NCBI GenBank assembly: GCA_947259605.1
Contig: CAMYMX010000085.1
Span: 1-9,888 of the forward strand
Source: an uncultured Polyangiaceae bacterium
Lineage (GTDB): Bacteria; Myxococcota_A; Polyangia; Polyangiales; Houyiibacteriaceae
Direction: 5' to 3'
Length of the DNA: 9,888 nucleotides
The notes under the pieces were generated by a model. The model worked only from the letters and a program-made list of their open reading frames with translations. It was not told the DNA's origin and made no database searches. Below are positions 1-6,685 of this stretch, in pieces. The translations under genes and the position numbers were made by a program. Position 1 is the first letter of the stretch; each line of letters starts with the position of its first letter.

Positions 1-3000
1 AGACCGGACACCGGCTCATCGAAACGGTCGAGCGCTTGTCGCTGCCGGTCTACGTCGTCTTCTTTACGCTCGCCGGCGCCAAGCTCCACCTCGACGAGTT
101 GCGTCAGGTCGCCCTATTTGCGATCGCCCTGGTCGCCGTCCGCGGGTTCGCGATCTATTCAGGCACCAAAATTGGCGCCCGAATCGGCAAGGCGGACGAG
201 GCGACCCGGGATTTCGGCTGGATGGGTTTCGTCTCCCAAGCCGGCGTGTCGATCTTGTTAGCCGCCATCATTGGTAATGCATTCGGTGAGCTCGGGCGCT
301 CCCTCGAGACACTGATCATCGGCGGAGTGGCGATCAACGAGCTCGTCGGGCCGGTCATGCTCAAGCTTGGCCTGAGCCTCGCCGGGGAAACTCGGACGAG
401 CCGGAAGTCGATCAGTCCGGCGAGGCACCTGTCGGTGAGGCCGCCTGCAATGCGACGCGAAGGCGAGGATGGCGCGGCCAAACAACTCGAGCCCTGGCCC
501 GAGCACGTCGGCGCGAAGAACCTGTGGGGCGATCCGCTGCAGCTGAAGAGCGCAGAGATCAATAGTCGCGTGCAAGACCTGGGTGGAGACCTACAAAGCA
601 TCGTTCGCGAGGTATCGACCGGACCGCTGCGAGATTTCCAGCTCGACGCTGGAAAGTACCTGCGAGATCTCAGACGCGAGTTCCTCCGCCATCACCGGCG
701 CCTGACCGTTCAAGCGCGCGCCGAGGGCGGCACCGAACGGGACGAGCTCGTGACGTTGCTGCGCTCCGCGCAATCCGATTTGGCGGCGCACTGGCGCGGG
801 ATCGTCCTCGGAAGGTCGGTCACGCTCGCCAAGCTCACGTGGACGCCCGAAACCATGCTCGAAAACGTCGACGCCCTAGTCGATGAGCTTCCCGTCATCG
901 TCGCAGCGCCCTACGAAGACGTCAGCTACCAGACCAAGGAAGGGGATTCACTATGGAAGCGGCTCCGGCGTGCTCTGCTTCGAATCAGGCAAGGCTGGCG
1001 CAAGACCCTCGGGCAGAGCCAGCCAACCCGAGAGGTCCGACTGCGCGCCTTGGGCCGCTTCCATCTATCCTATGATGCGCCCGCCCGGCTCGAGGCCCTC
1101 GCGGCGCTGTTCGTCGAAGCCGACCGCCACCTCGCGGCTCGCACACGGAGTCTCTTCGATGGTGTCATTGCCGGTTACGACGACATCGTAGAGATCTCGG
1201 CCAACCCCGAGGCCGACCTCGAAGGTCAGTTGGTTCGCCTTCGACACGACCTCGAAGAGGAGCTTGCTCTCGCGCTCGACGAAACCGTCCGAATTACGGG
1301 CGACGGCACCCATCGTGCCGCCACCGCCCTCGCGACCGGTTTCGTCGGTTTGAAACAAGACCTGCCGACCTTTGGAACGCTCGACCTGCGCAGCGGGGAG
1401 CGGCGCACGAGCCGCCGATTCGCAAATCGCATGCGCGCCATGGAAACGCTTACCAAGGACGTATCGAACCTTCGGAAGGCGAGCTCGGCGGAGTACTCCT
1501 CGCTAGCGATGGAGCTCGAGCTGCTCGGGCTGGAAGCACGGATCAAGGATAGCGTCACCGACTACGTTCTGAGGCTGACCAATACGGTCAAGCGCCGTGC
1601 GACCTCTCAAGTCGAGCGAGTGAGCGACACGCTTCAACAGGCACTCACCCGGTTGAACGAGGAGCTCGAGAGCGACTACTCCGGAGAGGAACTAGCAGCC
1701 GCTCTCCGATCTTCCACTGAGGCGACGAGCAAGGCCGCCGGCGAAGCGGCTCGGGTAACGACCGAGCTCTATGAAGACTTGAGCGACGACACGAAGATTG
1801 CCCCACTCCTCGATGCTCTGGTCGATGCCTGCCGAGGGCTGACACCGCGCTACCGAGTGACCGTGGGGCAGCGTCAGACCGGCGAGTGGCGCCTGCCCGC
1901 CGCGCTCCCTGAGGTCGAAGTTCCGTTCCGGGAAGTCGTGCTCACTTACATCGACAGCCGTGTGGCCCCGAAGCTCCTCGCCAGCCGACAAGAGTTGGCC
2001 GAACGAATCCAGCCATTGGCCAATGTACTCCAAGAGCTGGAGCGCGTCGTCGCGTTCAACGTGGAGTTGGCAACGGCGGAGCTCGAGATCGTCCACGACG
2101 AGGCGATTCCCGAAGAGATGCACACGCTGCTTCGAGACATGGTGTACGGACAGCTCGAGCGTAACTACAATTCGCTCGAAGAGATTCGCGCCGAAGCGGC
2201 GGGCTGGCCCGCAATCATCGAACACGAGATGCGCGACGCGGCGCTCGGAACGCTGGAAACGCTTCGTGGAGAGCTCGCCGAAGGCTCCTTCAGCAAGTCA
2301 CGTTTGGAAGCGATGCGCCGCGCCGCGAGTGGACTTCGAATCATGAGCAAGGCGGAACGGTTGCCCCGCATGAAGCGGCTCAAGGCCCAGCTTCGGGGCG
2401 GCCTCCGCGCCCTGTTCGGTGAGGAACGGCTCGAGCGTTGGAGCGAGCGCCTTGGTCTGACCCGGGCGTTGCCGACCGAGGACCTATCGGCAGGGACTTT
2501 CGCCGCGCTCGAAGTGGGGACCGACCTACCGCTGGTCTACCGGCGCCTTTTTGCCGCCGACACCATGGAGGCCGGCGATGTGCTCACTGGACGCGACCAG
2601 GAAATTCGCCGCGCGGAATCGATACTTTCGAGCGAGATCAAAGGGCGCCTACGCTCTGTTGCGCTGATCGGTGTCGATGGCGTCGGAAAGGCAGCGGTGT
2701 CCAGCGCGATCGTGCGAAGCCGTCGTTGGAAGAACGTGAAGCGCGTGGTCTTCACGGCACCGGTCACGGTCGCGGATGTCGACGCGATCTTCCAAGACTC
2801 TCCCGAAGGCCAGCTCGTGGTGGTCGACGGGCTCCACTGGATGCTGTCGATGGCACCAGGAGGCTTTGCCCCGCTGCGACGATTCGTGAAGGGGATTATC
2901 GAAGAGGGGGGACGGCGGCGTTGGCTCGCGCACGGGGCAGTGCTTTTTTGGAACTTCGCCTCTACCGTAGCGCCACTGCGCGACGCCTTCCCGGAAGTGA

Positions 3001-3527
3001 TTCGGCTCGACCCCTTGAGGGAGGACGAGCTGCAAGCCGCGGTCATCGCGAGGCATCGATTGAGCGGCTTTGAACACTCTTTCGACCGCGGGGACGGCTC
3101 GCCGATCGAGGGCCTGTTCGCCAGAAGCGCCACGCGGATTCGGCGACCCTACGATCAGTACTTTCATGAGCTCCACCAAGCGACCGGCGGCCTCGTGCGC
3201 GATGCGCTTCGGCTTTGGCTCGCTTCCATTCGAGAAATCCAGGACGACATCGTGCACGTCGGGCCCATCCCGGCTTCTTCGTACACGCGGGTCAGGCGGC
3301 TCCCGGACGACATCGTGGTCAACCTCTATCAGATCGCCCGCGAGGGCTGGATGGACGCCGCTGGTCAGGCGAGATTGTTTAGGCTCGACGTGAACACCGC
3401 GCAGGCGCAGCTCAGCAGGTTGGCGCACCTGGGTTTGCTCGACGAGAGCGAGGGTACGTTCGTGATCGCAGTGCACCTCCGAGGGGTGCTCGGTCGCATC
3501 TTCGCAGAACGGGGCTGGGTGCTGTGA
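1..3527 (+). CDS. Kef/CPA2-type cation:proton antiporter C-terminus fused to a long helical region and an NTPase-like domain (5' partial)
   Basis: The reading frame is open to the left edge and reads antiporter sequence from the first full codon (base 3). The gene therefore begins outside the window, and the TTG at 36 is not a credible start. Residues are numbered here from base 36. Four hydrophobic segments at about 3-20, 25-44, 59-82 and 90-114, with motifs such as FVSQAGVSILLA and GGVAINELVGPV, look like the last membrane helices of CPA2 monovalent cation:H+ antiporters. After a linker (about 116-175) comes roughly 600 residues rich in Glu, Arg, Leu and Ala with no membrane helix, probably long helices or coiled coil. 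From about 855 an NTPase-like domain starts (LTGRDQEI, P-loop-like GVDGVGKAA at 879-887, Walker B-like VVVDGLHW with D931). About 1075-1163 looks like a winged helix. The P-loop lacks the usual Ser/Thr after Lys885, so ATP hydrolysis is doubtful. The antiporter assignment is firm; the role of the cytosolic part is unknown, and sensing or gating of transport is only a guess. The stop overlaps the next gene by 4 bases. Confidence 0.85.
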   Translation, partial: TGHRLIETVERLSLPVYVVFFTLAGAKLHLDELRQVALFAIALVAVRGFAIYSGTKIGARIGKADEATRDFGWMGFVSQAGVSILLAAIIGNAFGELGRSLETLIIGGVAINELVGPVMLKLGLSLAGETRTSRKSISPARHLSVRPPAMRREGEDGAAKQLEPWPEHVGAKNLWGDPLQLKSAEINSRVQDLGGDLQSIVREVSTGPLRDFQLDAGKYLRDLRREFLRHHRRLTVQARAEGGTERDELVTLLRSAQSDLAAHWRGIVLGRSVTLAKLTWTPETMLENVDALVDELPVIVAAPYEDVSYQTKEGDSLWKRLRRALLRIRQGWRKTLGQSQPTREVRLRALGRFHLSYDAPARLEALAALFVEADRHLAARTRSLFDGVIAGYDDIVEISANPEADLEGQLVRLRHDLEEELALALDETVRITGDGTHRAATALATGFVGLKQDLPTFGTLDLRSGERRTSRRFANRMRAMETLTKDVSNLRKASSAEYSSLAMELELLGLEARIKDSVTDYVLRLTNTVKRRATSQVERVSDTLQQALTRLNEELESDYSGEELAAALRSSTEATSKAAGEAARVTTELYEDLSDDTKIAPLLDALVDACRGLTPRYRVTVGQRQTGEWRLPAALPEVEVPFREVVLTYIDSRVAPKLLASRQELAERIQPLANVLQELERVVAFNVELATAELEIVHDEAIPEEMHTLLRDMVYGQLERNYNSLEEIRAEAAGWPAIIEHEMRDAALGTLETLRGELAEGSFSKSRLEAMRRAASGLRIMSKAERLPRMKRLKAQLRGGLRALFGEERLERWSERLGLTRALPTEDLSAGTFAALEVGTDLPLVYRRLFAADTMEAGDVLTGRDQEIRRAESILSSEIKGRLRSVALIGVDGVGKAAVSSAIVRSRRWKNVKRVVFTAPVTVADVDAIFQDSPEGQLVVVDGLHWMLSMAPGGFAPLRRFVKGIIEEGGRRRWLAHGAVLFWNFASTVAPLRDAFPEVIRLDPLREDELQAAVIARHRLSGFEHSFDRGDGSPIEGLFARSATRIRRPYDQYFHELHQATGGLVRDALRLWLASIREIQDDIVHVGPIPASSYTRVRRLPDDIVVNLYQIAREGWMDAAGQARLFRLDVNTAQAQLSRLAHLGLLDESEGTFVIAVHLRGVLGRIFAERGWVL

Positions 3528-4534
3528 TTTCGAAGCTCCGATACTACGGCTCGTCATTGTTGCTCGCCCTGCTGATCGCGGCACCGGCCACAGCGCAGCC
3601 TCTTGACGACAGCAACGAAACGAGCAGTCAGCCGGACTCCCAAACCGGGGCACCGCAGGCGCAAAGTCCTACCGACCCGTCTTTGCAAGAGCCGACGCGC
3701 TGGATCACCAGGCGTCCATCGGATCCGGCTCCGGACCGTGAGGCGCGCCCGGCAGGCGAACGGAGCCCGGTGCTGAGCCTATTTCTCTGGTTGCTGGCCG
3801 TGGGCCTGGTCCTCTTCATCCTGGAGCGCGCGCGCCTTTGGATTACCAAGAACGTTCCGCTGCGCAGTGCGCTGGGCGCGCTGGTATTCGTCCTCCGTAT
3901 CGCGGCCTTCTCTTTGCTCGTGGCGATCATTTTCGCCTTGGTTCCGAGCGATCAAAACTGGATTTTGGGGGCGCTGGCAGTGCTTGCGCTCGTCGTCGGC
4001 TGGTCTGTTCGCGATCTGTTTGCAGACCTGGTCGCCGGCGTGATCCTGGCTGCCGAGCGCCGCGTGAAAAAGGGGATGTGGGTTTCCGGCGACGGCTTTC
4101 AAGGGACGGTCGAAGGTCGATCGCTTCGCGCGACCTGGCTGCGTGACGGCCAGGGCCACCGCATCGCGGTCCCCAATCGCGCGATGGTGGGCGCGCCAAT
4201 GGTGTATGACGCCGGCGCGGATGCCGAGCACGAGGTGGTGGTGCGGCTCGAAGGCTACCGCGACGCTGGCAAGGTGCGGATGGCTCTGACCGACGCGATC
4301 CTCAGCTCGCCTTGGGTGCTCGCCGGCGCCACGCCGGTGGTTCTGCGCGATCCAGCAGACCCGATCGTCTGGCGTGTTCGAACGAAACTGCTCGAGCCTC
4401 GCTTTTCAGTTCACTTCGAAGGTGAGTTGCTCGAGCGCGTCGAGGACTTGCTACGGTACGAACCCGTGGCCGAGGATCAAGAGCCCGCCCAGGCCGTGAG
4501 CGAGCCCGTCGCCGAGATCGAAGTCGACGATTGA
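3524..4534 (+). CDS. MscS-family mechanosensitive ion channel with signal peptide
   Basis: This 336-residue protein starts at a GTG that overlaps the upstream stop (GTGA, 3524-3527), which favours translational coupling; the Shine-Dalgarno match is weak. Residues 1-24 form a signal peptide, with likely cleavage after ATA before Gln25. Residues 25-80 are a Pro/Gln/Asp/Ser-rich, probably periplasmic, stretch. Membrane helices lie at about 83-101, 115-140 and 146-177. The third is followed by the family hallmark: a pore helix (FADLVAGVILAAERR), a beta domain (KKGMWVSGDGFQGTVEG) and the VPNRAM motif at 216-221. A C-terminal alpha/beta region (about 235-310) ends in an acidic tail. In the family such proteins are inner-membrane heptamers that open under membrane tension to release solutes on hypo-osmotic shock. 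Pairing with an antiporter gene suggests a shared osmotic or ion-balance task. The family is clear; gating and conductance cannot be read from sequence. Confidence 0.9.
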   Translation: MISKLRYYGSSLLLALLIAAPATAQPLDDSNETSSQPDSQTGAPQAQSPTDPSLQEPTRWITRRPSDPAPDREARPAGERSPVLSLFLWLLAVGLVLFILERARLWITKNVPLRSALGALVFVLRIAAFSLLVAIIFALVPSDQNWILGALAVLALVVGWSVRDLFADLVAGVILAAERRVKKGMWVSGDGFQGTVEGRSLRATWLRDGQGHRIAVPNRAMVGAPMVYDAGADAEHEVVVRLEGYRDAGKVRMALTDAILSSPWVLAGATPVVLRDPADPIVWRVRTKLLEPRFSVHFEGELLERVEDLLRYEPVAEDQEPAQAVSEPVAEIEVDD

Positions 4535-4541
4535 TCGAGAA

Positions 4542-4557
4542 TGGATCACGCGATCCA
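4542..4557. terminator. Small stem-loop between convergent genes, possible weak terminator
   Basis: A perfect 6-bp inverted repeat (TGGATC, loop ACGC, GATCCA) lies in the 11-base gap between the mscS-like and fni stop codons and runs over the fni stop. Neither strand has a T-run after it, so it does not fit a classical intrinsic terminator. Its place between convergent genes is the main support. Confidence 0.3.
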
Positions 4558-5586
4558 ATCACGAAGCTCGCCGCTGACCACCCGCGGAGCCTGCTGAAGC
4601 TCTTCGATCGTCTTTGCGCCACAGAGCAACATAATTGAACGCAGCTCGCGCTCGATGCGCTGCAGGAACGAGCGGGCGCCGTCAACGCCGCCTTCGAGAA
4701 AGGCTTGATACACGTTGCGCGCGATCCCCGCGCAGCTTGCGCCCAGGGCAATGGCGCGCGCGACGTCCATGCCGGTTCGGATGCCGCCCGTGGCAATCGT
4801 GGTCATCCCAGCCTCGACGCAGTATCGGACCGAGGCCGCCGTCGGAACACCCCAATCCCAGAGCGCCTCCCCAAGAGCTCGGCCGTCGGCGTCCGCACGC
4901 AAGGTCTCGACCCCTACCCAAGAGGTCCCGCCCGCTCCGGAGGTATCCGCGTGGCGAATGCCAATCGCCCGTAGTCGAGCCGCGACCTCGCGGCTGATCC
5001 CGCTGCCGGTTTCTTTGGCGATGACGGGCACGCCGAGCTCGGCCCAAAGCCGCTGGAAGGTCTCGAGGCCCCTGCTGAAGTCTCGGTCGCCTTCGGGCTG
5101 AACCAGCTCCATGGCGGGGTTCATGTGCACGCACAGAGCGTCGGCGCCGACTTTGGCAAGCATTTCGGCGATCTCCTCGGTCGATAGATCGCGGGCTTGA
5201 ACTACCCCAACGTTGCCGAAGAGCAGCGCATCGGGCGCATGCCTGCGCACCTGGTAGGTCCAACTCGTCTCCGGCCTTTTCTGCATGGCGCGCTGACTTC
5301 CCAAGCCGAACGCATAGCCGAGCTCGTCGGCGATCGAAGCGAGCGCCTGGTTGATCTCGGCGGCGCGCGCATGGCCGCCGGTCATCGCAGCAATCAAGAG
5401 CGGGGCGCGGAGCTCCTTCCCAAGCAATCGGACCCTAGTATCGATCGAGTCGAAGCTGGTTTCGGGGAGTGACTGGTGCACGAGCCGAACGCATTCGAGA
5501 AGCGTCGTACGTTGCCGAAATGCGACCTCGTCGGTCGCGCACAGATCTAGATGATCGGCCTTTCTCTGCTCAATGTCTGCGCTCAT
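4546..5586 (-). CDS. fni: Type 2 isopentenyl diphosphate:dimethylallyl diphosphate isomerase (FMN/NAD(P)H-dependent)
   Basis: This cytosolic enzyme interconverts IPP and DMAPP and uses reduced FMN as cofactor in the family. The protein is 346 residues from the ATG at 5584-5586, the usual family length. The open frame runs 100 codons further upstream, but that part overlaps the divergent gene and has no family similarity. Family motifs appear in order: N-terminal RKADHL (8-13), the flavin-site MTGG (68-71), GSQRAM (96-101), FGNVG (123-127), HMNPAMELVQPEGD (154-167) with the expected catalytic Gln163, KETGSGIS (191-198), SGAGGTSW (216-223) and the phosphate-binding TGGIRTG (266-272). No key residue is missing. 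It is transcribed away from the other mevalonate genes, across a short gap that must hold the promoters for both directions unless they lie inside coding sequence. It balances the IPP made by the divergent operon to give the DMAPP needed by the prenyl synthase. No strong Shine-Dalgarno site precedes the start. Confidence 0.95.
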   Translation of the reverse strand: MSADIEQRKADHLDLCATDEVAFRQRTTLLECVRLVHQSLPETSFDSIDTRVRLLGKELRAPLLIAAMTGGHARAAEINQALASIADELGYAFGLGSQRAMQKRPETSWTYQVRRHAPDALLFGNVGVVQARDLSTEEIAEMLAKVGADALCVHMNPAMELVQPEGDRDFSRGLETFQRLWAELGVPVIAKETGSGISREVAARLRAIGIRHADTSGAGGTSWVGVETLRADADGRALGEALWDWGVPTAASVRYCVEAGMTTIATGGIRTGMDVARAIALGASCAGIARNVYQAFLEGGVDGARSFLQRIERELRSIMLLCGAKTIEELQQAPRVVSGELRDWIA

Positions 5587-5638
5587 CGCATTGCTTGCTC
5601 GGCGGCGTCTCGCCGTGTACGTAGCTCGCAATAAGGAC
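5587..5638. promoter_or_regulatory. Divergent intergenic region between fni and the mevalonate operon
   Basis: These 52 bases separate two divergent starts, so promoter elements for one or both directions are expected here or just inside the flanking genes. I see no convincing -35/-10 pair on either strand. Small symmetric elements are present: GGCG-TCT-CGCC (5604-5614) and the palindrome TACGTA (5618-5623). Either could be chance or part of an operator. The AAGGA at 5633-5637 is the best ribosome-binding candidate for the rightward gene. Confidence 0.4.
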
Positions 5639-6685
5639 ATGGACACCGTGGCGCAAGGGCAAATGGAACTCGAGTCGTGGATGGGAGGGATTCGACAGCA
5701 GGTCGATGCCATCCTCGAAAGGTTTTTCGAGGCGAAGTGCGAAGAAGCGAGGCTGCTTTCCCCGAAGGCGATCGAGCTGGTCTCCGAGGTTCGCGACCTC
5801 ACGATGCGTGGAGGAAAGCGGCTCAGACCGATTGTGACGGCTGCCGCATACAGAGCAGCGAGCGGATCGAGCGACCTCGGTGCCACGTTCGAGGTTGGTG
5901 CGGCGCTGGAGCTGCTGCAGACCTATCTGCTGATTCACGACGACTGGATGGACGAAGACCGCGAACGACGCGGCGGTCCAGCTGTCCACTACGCGTTCCA
6001 GAAGAAACACGGAAACGAGCACCTCGGCGCGAGCCTGGGAATCCTCGCAGGAGACTTGGCTTCGACCTTCGGATGGGAGCTCTTGCTCGAAGGTCGCTTT
6101 CCTGAGGGAAGACAGGAAGAAGGCTGTTCGCTCTTCGTGAGAATCCAAAAGGAAGTTTTTGCGGGGCAGCAGCTAGACCTCATGACCGACGGGAACGTCG
6201 AGCGTATGCACGACTTGAAGACCGGCAGTTACACGACGCGTGGGCCCGCTGAGCTCGGGGGCATCCTCGCCGACGCCGACGCCGCAGGGATGCGCGCGCT
6301 CCGCGACTGGTCGGCACCGCTCGGGGTCGCGTTTCAACTTCGCGATGACCTGCTCGGGACTTTTGGAAGCGCGCTTCAGACAGGAAAGCCGGGCGACGAT
6401 CTGCGGCACGGAAAGCACAACGCCGTCGTTGCGGCGTTTCGTAGACTCGAACCGAGCAGCGCACACCGAGCCTTGCTGCAAAGTGTTTGGGGTCGGGCTG
6501 ACGCAAGTGACGAGGAAATCGCGGCGGCGGCGGCAGTGCTCGGCCAGGCGAGGGCCGAGGTCGAGGCTCGGCTCGGCTTCCTTGCCGACGAAGCCCGGAG
6601 CGCGCTCGCCGCCAGCCCATTTGACGAAAGAGGCAAGCAAATTTTAGAAGAAGTCACGCGGCAGCTCACCGACCGAGGGAGCTGA
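5639..6685 (+). CDS. All-trans short-chain polyprenyl diphosphate synthase (FPP/GGPP synthase type)
   Basis: This enzyme condenses DMAPP or an allylic diphosphate with IPP to give C15 to C20 prenyl diphosphates. From the ATG at 5639 it is 348 residues. Family motifs in order are GGKRLRP (58-64), the first aspartate-rich motif DDWMD (101-105) preceded by QTYLLIH, GQQLDL (176-181), LKTGSY (193-198), and the second motif as DDLLG (236-240) followed by GKPGDDLRHGK (249-259). The first motif has no two-residue insertion, unlike E. coli IspA. The DDLLG plus GKPxDDLR arrangement resembles archaeal and actinobacterial GGPP/IdsA-type synthases. Tyr96, five residues before the first Asp, is bulky and favours a short product, but chain length cannot be fixed from sequence. 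The start is uncertain: GTG 5648 (10 bases after AAGGA), ATG 5663 and ATG 5573 (overlapping fni) are alternatives. The stop overlaps the mevalonate kinase start by one base (TGATG). Confidence 0.9.
   Translation: MDTVAQGQMELESWMGGIRQQVDAILERFFEAKCEEARLLSPKAIELVSEVRDLTMRGGKRLRPIVTAAAYRAASGSSDLGATFEVGAALELLQTYLLIHDDWMDEDRERRGGPAVHYAFQKKHGNEHLGASLGILAGDLASTFGWELLLEGRFPEGRQEEGCSLFVRIQKEVFAGQQLDLMTDGNVERMHDLKTGSYTTRGPAELGGILADADAAGMRALRDWSAPLGVAFQLRDDLLGTFGSALQTGKPGDDLRHGKHNAVVAAFRRLEPSSAHRALLQSVWGRADASDEEIAAAAAVLGQARAEVEARLGFLADEARSALAASPFDERGKQILEEVTRQLTDRGS
6675..6681 (+). promoter_or_regulatory. Ribosome binding site for mevalonate kinase
   Basis: GAGGGAG lies inside the end of the prenyl synthase gene, 3 bases before the ATG at 6685. 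The spacing is short. It supports the ATG start and coupled translation across the TGATG junction. Confidence 0.55.

Noticed and set aside
36..38. TTG at 36 as the start of the first gene
   Set aside because: The eleven codons before it in frame (TGHRLIETVER) also read as antiporter sequence, and no stop separates them from the window edge. The gene starts outside the window.
2649..3653. Long minus-strand open frame (334 codons) opposite the NTPase-like domain
   Set aside because: Its composition (Arg, Pro, His, Ser) is typical of antisense shadows in GC-rich genes, it has no recognisable domain, and it overlaps two well supported genes.
5587..5886. 100-residue N-terminal extension of fni
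   Set aside because: The frame is open, but this part lies antisense to the prenyl synthase gene and shows no family similarity. The ATG at 5584-5586 gives the normal length and first motif.
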